Source of the DNA: Alphaproteobacteria bacterium GM7ARS4
Lineage (GTDB): Bacteria; Pseudomonadota; Alphaproteobacteria; GM7ARS4
Direction: 5' to 3'
Length of the DNA stretch: 56,773 nucleotides
Assembly: GCA_014332745.1 (NCBI GenBank)
Contig: JACONL010000006.1
Location: forward strand, 36,218-92,990
The notes under the pieces were generated by a model. The model worked only from the letters and a program-made list of their open reading frames with translations. It was not told the origin of the DNA and made no database searches. A program made the position numbers and the translations under genes. Below, in pieces: positions 20,187 through 29,706 of the stretch (within the stretch, counting starts at the first letter, position 1; every line of letters starts with the position of its first letter).

Positions 20187-20858
20187 ATGACAAGACATTT
20201 TACACCGCATGCTCTTCCATGGTGGCACGGCACACGTATTGCCCTGTTCATCGAGGGGACGAGCTTATATTCTTCGACAAAGGTCCTCGGCTTTGATATC
20301 GACTATAGCCGCCTTTTAGAGTATTTCTCCCAAGATGCGCACCTTATTCGCGCCTTTTATTATACACCCGTCTATGACGGACAGGAATATAATCCCCTAC
20401 GTCCTCTCGTCGATTGGCTTGACTATAACGGCTATACGATGGTGATCAAGAACTCTCGGGAGTATAGCGATACCACTGGTGGACGTAAGCGTTCCAAATA
20501 CAATGTCGCTATCGATATTGCCGTGGATATGATGGATATGGCGCCCTACATAGACCATGCTGTCCTGTTCTCTGGTGACGGAGATTTTCGCCGCCTCATC
20601 GAGGCCGTGCAACGAAAAGGGTTGCGCGCCACCATCGTGAGCACAGCTGAACACACGCCTCCCATTATATCCGATGACCTCAGACGCCAAGCCGACCATT
20701 TTATCGACCTCGCCACAATAAGGCGCTTCGTGGAGAAAACGTATAAAGGCGACAATGAAACAGGAGGCAATACAAGGGTGAAAGAACTGGCCACAACATC
20801 AACAGACCATGCTGTCTCTGATGCCGATGCGCTCCCCGAACGCTATCGAAATCCCTAG
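20187..20858 (+). CDS. NYN-domain (LabA/DUF88-like) protein
   Basis: A 223-residue PIN-like nuclease-fold protein. IALFIEGTSLY near residues 19-29 gives the first acidic position as Glu where most family members have Asp. KYNVAIDIAVDMM near 108-120 and VLFSGDGDFRRLIE near 130-143 supply the remaining acidic positions, followed by ATIVSTAEHT. NYN/LabA proteins are predicted ribonucleases in RNA processing. The C-terminal 35 residues are low in predicted structure. It is convergent with dnaE. Family assignment is firm; activity is not shown here. Confidence 0.85.
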   Translation: MTRHFTPHALPWWHGTRIALFIEGTSLYSSTKVLGFDIDYSRLLEYFSQDAHLIRAFYYTPVYDGQEYNPLRPLVDWLDYNGYTMVIKNSREYSDTTGGRKRSKYNVAIDIAVDMMDMAPYIDHAVLFSGDGDFRRLIEAVQRKGLRATIVSTAEHTPPIISDDLRRQADHFIDLATIRRFVEKTYKGDNETGGNTRVKELATTSTDHAVSDADALPERYRNP

Positions 20859-20910
20859 AAGCGCCCCCATACCAGTCGCCCCACACGCCCACAAGATACG
20901 CCCAAGACGT

Positions 20911-23900
20911 CTATGCGACAATCGTTCCTGTTGGTTCTTTAGAGCGGGACACATCGACATGAGCACAGTCGGTGCGTAACTTCGACAAGAGTTCCGCATC
21001 GACCATATAGCCTTGCCGATGAGGAAACGCTAATCGTATCGTCTTACCCTCTCCCTCCATCGTCGTCTCGACATGGAGACAGAGAGAGAGATGGGTTTGC
21101 CCTGTGGATGCCCTATCGAGATGACGGCGAAGAGCATAGAGTTCGCGTTCTTGGCGAATATGGATGGCAATATGGTCGATAGCGGTATGTGCCACATGAT
21201 GTGTCGAGGATGTCTTAGCCTCACTGGCCTGCTGGTGCTGTTGCTTTTTGTTGGCGCTATGACGATGTCCTTGCGCTTCATCTTCATGCTCCTTTCCTAA
21301 GAGGGACATCTCTTTGAGCACAAGACGTATGCTCTTATCTTCACGGATATAAGCCGTGACGTTCATCATAAGATTGACGCCTTCGGTGAGCTGCGCGTGC
21401 TGTGCCTGCCACAGAGTATCATCCACCAGCACATCATAGGCGTCCCCTTGGTCGGAACAATGGAGAAAAACGAGTCGCTTTTTGCTCTCACGGGCGCGTC
21501 TCTGCCGTATCTTGAGCACAGCGCCCGCCATAACGATATGTTTGCTTGCGCCTTGAGCGACATGGTTTTTCACTTGGCGGTATGGGATGACATGATTCTT
21601 TTCGAGAAACGCCTCATAGGGAACAAGGGGATGGTCAGAGAAGAAAAAGCCCAGCATATCGAATTCATAGGCAAGGCATTCACCCAACGACCAATCAGGC
21701 CCTTCATAGGAGGAGAGCCATGTATCCTCCTCGCCTGACTCTTGACAGGAAAAGAGGGTCTCTTGATTGAGGCGCGCCTCCCTCTCTTTTTGATGGGCAT
21801 AGTGTAGGAGGTTATCTCTGACGTCAAAGAGTTTGCGCCTATGGTTTTCAAGACTATCAAAACAGCCCGTATAAATCATGGCTTCGAGCATCCGTCGATT
21901 GAGGACGGGAGGGTGGCAACGTCTTGCGAAATCGACCATATCAGAAAATAGGCCATTTTTCTTGCGCTCCTCCTCGATGGCTTTGGCGGACTCAGCACCG
22001 ACATTCTTGATAGCCGTCAGAGCATAGCGCACAGCGTTTTTAGGCTTAGAAGAGGACGTCTTATCCACCACAGATTCCACAGAAAAAAGATGGCATGAAT
22101 GATTGACATGGGGAGGAAGCACAGAAATCGTCATCCTCTCGGCATCTTCCTTGAGCGTGCGAAGACGTTCTTGATTGCCCATATCTTGGCTCATGGAGGC
22201 AGCAAAGAATTCAACGGGATAGTGCGTCTTGAGCCATGCCGTCTGATAGGCTATCAAAGCATAGGCGGCGGCATGGCTCTTGTTAAAGCCATAGCCTGCG
22301 AATTTCTCGATCATCTGAAAAATACGCCGCGCTTTTCTATCGTCCAAGCCCATGTTTCTCGCCCCCACCATAAATTCATGCTGTAACCCCGCCATGATAG
22401 CGGGGTCCTTCTTTCCCATGGCTTTGCGGAGAATATCCGCCTTTGCCAAGGTAAAACCTGCCAACGCCTGCGCGATCTGCATCACTTGCTCTTGATAGAT
22501 CATGACACCGTATGTCTCCTGTAACATGGCGGTGAGACGTTCATCCATATATGTGACGGGCTCACGTCCATGTTTTCTCGCGACATATGTGGGAATGTTG
22601 TCCATGGGGCCTGGGCGATATAAAGAAATAAGGGCAATAATCTCCTCGAAACGGTCTGGTTTTAAGTCGCATAGGACTCGCCGCATGCCATCACTTTCCA
22701 ATTGGAAGACACCAATGGTATCACCTTGTGCCATCAAGGCGTATGTCGGCTCATCATCAAGAGGAATATGCTGTATGGCGATGGCGTGCCCTTGAGCGTC
22801 TTTGATCAACGCCACACAATTGTCGATAATCGTTAACGTCTTGAGCCCAAGGAAATCAAATTTGATTAAGCCCGCCATCTCGACATATTTCATGCTGTAT
22901 TGGGTGGCGGGGAGCTGTGCGGCTTTATCGCGATAAAGGGGGATTGTGTCGCTGAGCGGCTTATCGCTGATAACAATACCAGCGGCATGGGTTGATGCAT
23001 GGCGATAGAGTCCTTGAATATCATGGGCAATATCGAGCATGGAGGCGACATTGGGGTCTTGTGTCGCCATGGACTGCAATGCTGGCTCTTCCGCCACGAT
23101 TTGTTTGAGTGGCGTATCGCCGGTGGCTTGAAAAGGCACCATCTTGCACATCCTATCGACTTGCCCATAAGGCATATTGAGAATACGTCCCACGTCCCGT
23201 AGGGCAGCGCGAGCCTTCAATGTGCCGAATGTGATGATATGGGCGACGTGGTCTGGTCCATACTTATCCCGCACATAGCGAATAACGTCGTCTCGTCTCT
23301 CTTGACAGAAGTCAATATCAAAGTCTGGCATAGAGATACGCTCAGGGTTGAGAAAACGCTCGAACAAGAGTCCTAAACGGATAGGGTCGAGGTCAGTGAT
23401 GTTAAGAGCCCACGCCACAATGGAGCCAGCGCCCGACCCACGCCCCGGACCAACGGCAATATGCTGTCTTTTTGCCCATCCTATGAAATCAGCAACGATA
23501 AGGAAATAGCCAGCATAGCCCATAGAACATATCATCTCTAACTCATAGGCAAGACGCTCATGGTAAGGTTTTGCTTCTTCTGGTGACGTCAAGACAGGTG
23601 ACTCTTGCAGGCGTTTTTCTAACCCTTGTCGGGCTTGGGCATGGAGAAGCGCTTGTTCGTCCTCACTGGCTGTCCCCGTAAAGGAAGGAAGCGTCGGCGA
23701 GATAGGCTGTGGAAACCACGAACAACGTTGCGCACAGAGAATTGTCTGCTCACAGCATTCGGGAATGTCGTGAAACAGCGCATGCATGGCGTCAGGGTCA
23801 TAGATGGTATGACTCGCATTATATTCCCTATCCCCCATGGCGTTGCGGGCGCAACGATAGTCGATACAACGCAACACATTGTAGCTCGGCGCAAAATCGG

Positions 23901-24519
23901 CTGTGTGATAATAGCTATGATGAACGGCAATGGGAGGACACTCTAAATGACGCGCAAGGTTAAGAAGGGTTGCCTCTATTTTTTTCTCAAAGACATATCC
24001 ATGGCGCGCTATCTGCATATAAAAACGTCCAGAAAAGAGCGATGCGAGACGTTCGGCATGCTCTTGTCCCGTGCGGCCTTCGCTGATAAAAAAGGGCGCT
24101 TGCACAGCACCCGTTCTATCACCAGAAAAAGCAAGCAACCCCCGATGATGCTCTGCCAACATAGGCCACACGACTTGAGGCGGAAAACCATCATCAATGA
24201 CGCTGTAGCTCTCACCAACCATCCGCACAAGGTTACGCCATCCCTCTTCGTTTTGCACATACAGAGGTAAGGGGTAGGGCGTGTCCTGTGGCATGTCCGT
24301 CATGCTGACATTAAGCAAACAGCCAATGATAGGCTGAATGCCTTGGCGGCTTGCTTCGATGGCAAATTCCATCACACCGAACATATTGCCTCTGTCAGCA
24401 ACCGCCACGGCTGGCATGCCATGGCGGCGACATGTCTCGATAATCTGAGAAAAAGAGAGGGCGCTCTCGAGAAGAGAGTAACGAGAAGACACCGCAAAAT
24501 GAACAAAGGGCTTAGCCAT
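20911..24519 (-). CDS. dnaE: DNA polymerase III alpha subunit DnaE
   Basis: The replicative polymerase catalytic subunit, 1202 residues, slightly longer than the E. coli protein (1160). Domain order is the expected one: PHP domain at the N-terminus, polymerase core with GPGRGSGAGSIVAWAL and the catalytic PDFDIDF near residue 397, HhH region, and a C-terminal OB fold. The PHP opening motif reads HFAVSSRYSLLES where active PHP domains usually keep a second His in H-S-x-Y-S; its loss suggests a non-catalytic PHP. A hydrophilic, Gln/His-rich stretch near residues 1080-1110 accounts for part of the extra length. It is convergent with the NYN gene. Confidence 0.97.
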   Translation of the reverse strand: MAKPFVHFAVSSRYSLLESALSFSQIIETCRRHGMPAVAVADRGNMFGVMEFAIEASRQGIQPIIGCLLNVSMTDMPQDTPYPLPLYVQNEEGWRNLVRMVGESYSVIDDGFPPQVVWPMLAEHHRGLLAFSGDRTGAVQAPFFISEGRTGQEHAERLASLFSGRFYMQIARHGYVFEKKIEATLLNLARHLECPPIAVHHSYYHTADFAPSYNVLRCIDYRCARNAMGDREYNASHTIYDPDAMHALFHDIPECCEQTILCAQRCSWFPQPISPTLPSFTGTASEDEQALLHAQARQGLEKRLQESPVLTSPEEAKPYHERLAYELEMICSMGYAGYFLIVADFIGWAKRQHIAVGPGRGSGAGSIVAWALNITDLDPIRLGLLFERFLNPERISMPDFDIDFCQERRDDVIRYVRDKYGPDHVAHIITFGTLKARAALRDVGRILNMPYGQVDRMCKMVPFQATGDTPLKQIVAEEPALQSMATQDPNVASMLDIAHDIQGLYRHASTHAAGIVISDKPLSDTIPLYRDKAAQLPATQYSMKYVEMAGLIKFDFLGLKTLTIIDNCVALIKDAQGHAIAIQHIPLDDEPTYALMAQGDTIGVFQLESDGMRRVLCDLKPDRFEEIIALISLYRPGPMDNIPTYVARKHGREPVTYMDERLTAMLQETYGVMIYQEQVMQIAQALAGFTLAKADILRKAMGKKDPAIMAGLQHEFMVGARNMGLDDRKARRIFQMIEKFAGYGFNKSHAAAYALIAYQTAWLKTHYPVEFFAASMSQDMGNQERLRTLKEDAERMTISVLPPHVNHSCHLFSVESVVDKTSSSKPKNAVRYALTAIKNVGAESAKAIEEERKKNGLFSDMVDFARRCHPPVLNRRMLEAMIYTGCFDSLENHRRKLFDVRDNLLHYAHQKEREARLNQETLFSCQESGEEDTWLSSYEGPDWSLGECLAYEFDMLGFFFSDHPLVPYEAFLEKNHVIPYRQVKNHVAQGASKHIVMAGAVLKIRQRRARESKKRLVFLHCSDQGDAYDVLVDDTLWQAQHAQLTEGVNLMMNVTAYIREDKSIRLVLKEMSLLGKEHEDEAQGHRHSANKKQQHQQASEAKTSSTHHVAHTAIDHIAIHIRQERELYALRRHLDRASTGQTHLSLCLHVETTMEGEGKTIRLAFPHRQGYMVDAELLSKLRTDCAHVDVSRSKEPTGTIVA

Positions 24520-24587
24520 AGCACACAGACATCACATGATATGTCCTTCGATGAATGATGACTCCTCCTTCATGCTGGACCCACTGA

Positions 24588-25505
24588 TTATGTGCGTAGT
24601 GCCTCTTGCATGTCAAATTTCAACAGCAACATCATAGGACCAGCCACAAAAATTGACGACCATGTTCCCACGAAAACACCCCAGAGCATGGCAAGGACAA
24701 AATCATGGAGAACACTCCCACCAAAGAGCAAGAGGGCGAAGAGAGCAAGGGCGGTGGTGACGCTCGTCATGACGGTGCGCGACAATGTCGCGTTGATAGA
24801 CATATCAATAATCTCGTGAAAAGGCGATGAACGATGACGGCGCATCATCTCACGCATTCTATCGAAGACGACCACCGTATCATTGATAGAATAGCCAGCG
24901 ATCGTGAGCACGGCCGCCACCGTCGACAAATTAAACTCCAACTGCAAAGCAGAAAACAACCCGATCGTCACGAGGACATCATGGAGAAGCGCCACCACAG
25001 ACGCAAGGGCAAAATGCCAGCCATCAAAACGCATCCATACATATAAGAGGATAGCAAGGAGAGAGAATAAAACGGCATAAATGCCACTCTCGACGAGTTC
25101 CTGCCCCACGCGAGGGCCAACAAATTCCACACGCCGATAATCTAAATCCTTCCCCAAACGCTCTTTTATCTGAGTGATCACCGCCATCTGCGCCTTTTCA
25201 TCGCCTTGTTGACGCTGGACGCGTATAAGAAGGATTGTATCCTTACCAAACGTCTGAATCTGGACATCACCTAACTCTAAGACGCGCAAAGAGTCGCGCA
25301 CTTCTCCCACATCAGGGGGCTCATTGTAGCTGACCTCCATGAGCATCCCCCCTCGAAAATCGATGCCATAATCCAAGCCAACAACAGAGAACAACAGCAA
25401 AGATAACACCACCAAAGACGCCGACCCTATCAAGCCGTGTCGATGGAAGCGCATGAAACGCCACGTTGGTTTCTGGCGAAGCCAATGGGAAAAGAAGATC
25501 GTCAT
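24588..25505 (-). CDS. secF: Protein translocase subunit SecF
   Basis: Partner of SecD in the proton-motive-force-driven late step of Sec export. The 305-residue protein has six predicted membrane segments, the GLDYGIDFRGGMLMEV first periplasmic block and AGYSINDTVVVFDRMRE followed by LSRTVMTSVTT. These match the SecF signature closely. It lies 63 bp after secD in the yajC-secD-secF operon. Confidence 0.97.
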   Translation of the reverse strand: MTIFFSHWLRQKPTWRFMRFHRHGLIGSASLVVLSLLLFSVVGLDYGIDFRGGMLMEVSYNEPPDVGEVRDSLRVLELGDVQIQTFGKDTILLIRVQRQQGDEKAQMAVITQIKERLGKDLDYRRVEFVGPRVGQELVESGIYAVLFSLLAILLYVWMRFDGWHFALASVVALLHDVLVTIGLFSALQLEFNLSTVAAVLTIAGYSINDTVVVFDRMREMMRRHRSSPFHEIIDMSINATLSRTVMTSVTTALALFALLLFGGSVLHDFVLAMLWGVFVGTWSSIFVAGPMMLLLKFDMQEALRT

Positions 25506-25568
25506 GGGCTTTCTCTTAACGTTCTGCTCTATGCATCAGGCATATCATATGACGTGATACGGGGACAT

Positions 25569-27155
25569 TCATAAAGGAAGAACTCTCGCCTTAGAACGAT
25601 ACAGCCATGTCGTCATGATGAAGCGCGTCAATGTAATGGCGGTGAACATGGAGGTGAGAATACCAAGGGAGAGCGTCACAGCAAAACCTCTTATAGGTCC
25701 CGAGCCAAAAATATAGAGGAAGAGAGCGGCAAAAAGTGTCGTCAAATTGGCATCGATGATCGTGCGTAAAGCGCGTTCATATCCCCGAGACACAGCATTG
25801 ATGGGTGTTCTTTCCCCACGCATTTCCTCACGAATGCGCTCGAAAATAAGGACATTGGCATCCACCGCCATACCAATGGTCAACACGATACCAGCGATCC
25901 CCGGCAGCGTGAGGGTGGCTTGTAGGAAGGACAACGCGCCAAAAATAAGGAGCAAATTTGTCAGCAACGATGTAACGGCAAACAAACCAAAGACGCCATA
26001 CACAAGAATCATAAAGGCAATGACGAGGAGCAAACCAATGACGGAGGCTATTTTACCCGCCTCGATGGAATCAGCGCCAAGGCTTGGTCCCACTGACCGT
26101 TCCTCGATGACCGTCAGCGGCGCCGGCAGAGCGCCAGCCCGCAAGAGAAGCGCAAGGTTATTCGCTTCCTCTGGCGAAAAAGAACCACTGATAATGGCTG
26201 TTCCCCCCGGAATGGGTTCGTTAATGACAGGTGCGGTAATGACACGACCATCGAGAACAACAGCGAATCGCTTCCCCACATTGTCTTTTGTGATTTTTGC
26301 AAATTGACGCGTCCCCACATTATCGAACGCTAAGGACACAACATATCCCCCCTGCAACGCATCGAAAGTCGCTGTGGCATTTTTGAGACGCTCACCACTC
26401 ACATCGACTTTACGCCTCACCAAATAATAGGGTTCTGCTGAGGTGGCGCGATAGGCTGGCACGACCTCAGAGCCTGATTGGACTCGCCCCTGTTGCACCG
26501 AAATCACAGGAACACTCTCATCCAGCATACGAAACGACAATTTTGCCGTCTGTCCTAAAAGAGCCTTCACCCTGTCGGGGTCGCCCCCCGGCAATTGGAC
26601 AAGGATGCGCTCTGCCCCTTCACTTTGAATGATAGGCTCACTCGTGCCAAGGGCATCAATACGAGAGCGCACAACCTCGATGGATTGCTCGATGGTATGG
26701 ACGAGAATGTCACGCTTGGCGACAGGCGTGAATGATATTCTCACAGCCCCATCAGCCTCGCCTCGAACGATGTCATATTCACCAGCAATATCACGCTCGA
26801 GAATCAAGGCGCGCGCATCCTCGAAGGAAGCAGGGTCTGTCAATGTGAATCCCACATGGTCCGATGAACGCACCAACCCCCTATAGCCTACCTTTGTCTC
26901 CCCCTGACGCAAGGTGCGGCGCACATCGTCTAAGAGAGACTCTAAACGCTCTTTGATGACGTCATCGACGCCCACTTGTAACAGCAAATGCGCGCCCCCT
27001 TGTAAATCAAGGCCTAAATTAACCCTCTGTTTAGGAAGAAAGGACGGCACATCACGTAGCGCTTCGTCATCGAGCATGTTGGGAAGAGCAAACAAGCCAC
27101 CCAACAGAATCACCAACGCCGTTGCCAATGTCTTGAGAAGAGAAGGACGATTCAT
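25569..27155 (-). CDS. secD: Protein translocase subunit SecD
   Basis: The larger SecDF subunit, 528 residues from the ATG at 27155. It has an N-terminal membrane segment, LGLDLQGGAHLLLQV, the long P1 periplasmic domain, and a C-terminal six-helix block with GMAVDANVLIFERIREE. The frame is open upstream to 27203, but those residues overlap the yajC stop and look non-coding; the chosen start begins MNRPSLLK, as in relatives. It follows yajC after 7 bp. Confidence 0.96.
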   Translation of the reverse strand: MNRPSLLKTLATALVILLGGLFALPNMLDDEALRDVPSFLPKQRVNLGLDLQGGAHLLLQVGVDDVIKERLESLLDDVRRTLRQGETKVGYRGLVRSSDHVGFTLTDPASFEDARALILERDIAGEYDIVRGEADGAVRISFTPVAKRDILVHTIEQSIEVVRSRIDALGTSEPIIQSEGAERILVQLPGGDPDRVKALLGQTAKLSFRMLDESVPVISVQQGRVQSGSEVVPAYRATSAEPYYLVRRKVDVSGERLKNATATFDALQGGYVVSLAFDNVGTRQFAKITKDNVGKRFAVVLDGRVITAPVINEPIPGGTAIISGSFSPEEANNLALLLRAGALPAPLTVIEERSVGPSLGADSIEAGKIASVIGLLLVIAFMILVYGVFGLFAVTSLLTNLLLIFGALSFLQATLTLPGIAGIVLTIGMAVDANVLIFERIREEMRGERTPINAVSRGYERALRTIIDANLTTLFAALFLYIFGSGPIRGFAVTLSLGILTSMFTAITLTRFIMTTWLYRSKARVLPL

Positions 27156-27162
27156 GCAGACA

Positions 27163-27495
27163 TCACACGGACGATGTAGACTCCTTGTTGCGAATATCGG
27201 CAATGGTCGCCTTCACAGCGCGCACCCGCACATTATTCTCCTTATCGATGACGATCACAACCTCGTCATCGCCCACCAACTTCGAGACCTCGCCAATGAT
27301 ACCGCCCGATGTGACGACCGTGTCACCACGTTTGAGACTCCCTATCAGCTCAGCATGGCGACGCATCTTTGTATGCTGTGGACGTATCACCAAGAAGTAG
27401 AAAACGGCAAAAATGAGGATAAAAGGAAGAAGCAAACCAAGAGCGCTAGGTTCTCCACCGCGACCACCCCCCTGTTCATTGGCATGGGCAAACAT
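27163..27495 (-). CDS. yajC: Sec translocon accessory protein YajC
   Basis: A 110-residue single-pass membrane protein with an N-terminal helix (GLLLPFILIFAVFYFLVIRPQ) and the conserved RPQHTKMRRHAELIGSLKRGD and VTSGGIIGEV blocks. It associates with SecDF. The ATG at 27495 is preceded by a good Shine-Dalgarno (GGGAGG). The frame extends upstream to 27705, but that part resembles no YajC. First gene of yajC-secD-secF; divergent from the DUF815 ATPase. Confidence 0.95.
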   Translation of the reverse strand: MFAHANEQGGGRGGEPSALGLLLPFILIFAVFYFLVIRPQHTKMRRHAELIGSLKRGDTVVTSGGIIGEVSKLVGDDEVVIVIDKENNVRVRAVKATIADIRNKESTSSV

Positions 27496-27665
27496 GATAT
27501 ACACCTCCCGCGGGACAAATCCTAAAGCACCCCTCACGTGACACGCACTATACATCCATTCCCCTCCCATGACAACTAAATCAACAGATACCCCGTAGAG
27601 CCCTTGCGTCAATGGAAAATGATTGCAAAAATATCTTAGCGTTCTAAACTTCCCATCATTCTGAC

Positions 27666-28550
27666 ATGCAGACCCTTGCTGTGATACCGCCCATGTCCGA
27701 CTCACCCGCTATGGCACGTATTGCCCGCGCATTGGAGCGCATGTCGCCTCCCTTGACCATCTCCATGCCTGATTTTAAGGCGTCCCACGCCTATTTGTGG
27801 CGTCCCTATCAAGGTGGATTTCGCCTTCCTTATCACTATGTGCCACTCCCCCTATCCCTCTTGCAAGGCATAGACAAACAAAGAGAGCAACTGCTCGCTA
27901 ATACGACAGCCTTTGCACAAGGCATGGGCGCGAATCACGCCTTGCTATGGGGCGCAAAAGGGATGGGAAAAAGTTCCCTCGTTAAATCTGTCATCCATCA
28001 TATCAACGAGACTCTGTCCCCCGCCGCCATCCAACTCATCGATGTCCAGCAAAGTGATATGCCAACGCTGACGCCCCTCTTAGAACAGCTCGTGCTGTCA
28101 CCGCACCGCTTTGTGCTCTTCTGTGACGACCTTGCCTTTGACCCGTCCAACAGCATAGACCATAAGGCATATCACGCCCTTAAAGCCATGCTCGAGGGAA
28201 GTATCAACAGCATCCCCCCGAACGTCCTTATCTATGCCACCTCCAATAGACGACACCTGACGGCGCGTCGGATGGAAGAAAACGAAGCGCAAGCAACCCT
28301 CCATGAACATGACGCCGCTGACGACAAAATTGCCCTCTCTGACCGCTTTGGGCTATGGCTGGGATTTCATCCATGCACAACCAAACAATGGCATGCCATG
28401 CTCGACTCCTATTACCATGCGGAACATCTTACCATCGATAAGCGCCTCTTCTATCAAGAAGCCGATATGTGGGCGCGCCAGCGAGGCGGACGCTCTGGAC
28501 GCATTGTCAGCCAATTCATGACCGCATGGAAAAGTCGCCATCACCCCTAA
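27666..28550 (+). CDS. DUF815 AAA-type ATPase
   Basis: A 294-residue P-loop ATPase of the DUF815 family. GAKGMGKSSLVK near residues 99-110 is Walker A, and FVLFCDDLAFD near 150-160 is Walker B. The segment NTTAFAQGMGANHALLWG preceding the P-loop is characteristic. The cellular role is unknown. In alphaproteobacteria this gene often lies beside yajC-secDF and an NlpD-like gene, as here. ATGs at 27666 and 27693 are both possible. Confidence 0.87.
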   Translation: MQTLAVIPPMSDSPAMARIARALERMSPPLTISMPDFKASHAYLWRPYQGGFRLPYHYVPLPLSLLQGIDKQREQLLANTTAFAQGMGANHALLWGAKGMGKSSLVKSVIHHINETLSPAAIQLIDVQQSDMPTLTPLLEQLVLSPHRFVLFCDDLAFDPSNSIDHKAYHALKAMLEGSINSIPPNVLIYATSNRRHLTARRMEENEAQATLHEHDAADDKIALSDRFGLWLGFHPCTTKQWHAMLDSYYHAEHLTIDKRLFYQEADMWARQRGGRSGRIVSQFMTAWKSRHHP

Positions 28551-28570
28551 GACAGGCTCACAATGGCACT

Positions 28571-29614
28571 TTATGGTTTCTCAAGATAGAGCTGTGGCTT
28601 GACAGGCTTCCTATGGTGACGGAGCTCGAAGTGAAGTTGCGCTTCACGCACATGGCCGCTCATGCCCACCATCCCTAAGACACTTCCTCGCTTGACAGCT
28701 TGCCCTCTCTTGACACGAATGGCATCAAGATGCGCATAAGCCGACGTCCATCCCAACCCATGACTCACAAGAACAAGATTGCCAAAACCCTTCACATCAT
28801 CACCTCGATAGACAACAACGCCATCTTCAGTGGCACGGACTGGCGTGCCCGCTTGTGCTTGAACATTGATGCCATCATTGTGATAGCCATCCTTGCTGTG
28901 GCCATAGTCACCCAGCACCCTTCCCTGAACAGGCCAGAGAAAATGACGATTCTTTGGGAGATTGGGTGGAACGGCATGGCGCTTAGGCGCGCTTTGTCTT
29001 TGAGAGGCGCTGTCGGACACGCCATCGCCTCGTGTCCTGCCATGCGCTTTCTCTTTGCCAATATGAAGAGACTGCCCCACCGCCAATTGAGACGCATCGG
29101 GTAAATCATTGGCGGCGATCAAATCAGCGATCGTCACACCATAACGTTTGGCGATGGCATACGCTGTCTCGCCCTTCAATACTTTATGGACAGGTGGTTG
29201 TGTAGGCGTCTTCGTCACACGCAAGCTCTGCCCAGCTCTAATGACATAGGGAGGCGACAAATCGTTGAGCGCTGCCAAATCCTCTACGTTCATGCCATGG
29301 CGACGCGCCAAAGCATACAGGGTATCACCCTTTTCCACGCGAATATGGGTTCTGTGCGGGGGTGGGGTGGGACGATGTGGGGGCTGAGGAGACTCTTCGC
29401 CCACGACATAATCCTCCTCTGCCTCCGCCTCGATGGCATATCCCCCTCCATCGTCCTCGCGCCCAAAGATACCCCCCACCTCCTCATAAGAAAGTTCCTC
29501 TAAATAAGCGCCCTCGCCATAGATCGCCTTTTCACAACCCGCCAAGAGGAATAAACACATCAATAGGAAACGATACACCCCCCTTGATACATCACAAGGT
29601 CGTATCCACATCAT
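28571..29614 (-). CDS. nlpD: NlpD-like LysM/M23 lipoprotein, probably a non-catalytic amidase activator
   Basis: From 29614, where GAGAGGGA provides a Shine-Dalgarno, the product is 347 residues with a signal ending in lipobox LLAGC, so it is a lipoprotein. Two LysM domains (about residues 85-130 and 142-187) bind peptidoglycan, and an M23 (LytM) domain fills the C-terminus. The usual zinc ligands HxxxD and HxH read HNDGIN and QLHFE here, so peptidase activity is doubtful; such degenerate LytM proteins activate cell-division amidases. It follows surE, although the pcm gene often found between them is absent. The upstream frame to 29710 is unlikely to be coding. Confidence 0.88.
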   Translation of the reverse strand: MMWIRPCDVSRGVYRFLLMCLFLLAGCEKAIYGEGAYLEELSYEEVGGIFGREDDGGGYAIEAEAEEDYVVGEESPQPPHRPTPPPHRTHIRVEKGDTLYALARRHGMNVEDLAALNDLSPPYVIRAGQSLRVTKTPTQPPVHKVLKGETAYAIAKRYGVTIADLIAANDLPDASQLAVGQSLHIGKEKAHGRTRGDGVSDSASQRQSAPKRHAVPPNLPKNRHFLWPVQGRVLGDYGHSKDGYHNDGINVQAQAGTPVRATEDGVVVYRGDDVKGFGNLVLVSHGLGWTSAYAHLDAIRVKRGQAVKRGSVLGMVGMSGHVREAQLHFELRHHRKPVKPQLYLEKP

Positions 29615-29706
29615 CCCTGTCCCTCTCACCCATGACCATGTCCACAGAACACGCGCCCATGAGCGCCAAAGGGCGCATAGCAACAATGACATCACCTTGT
29701 ACATGG

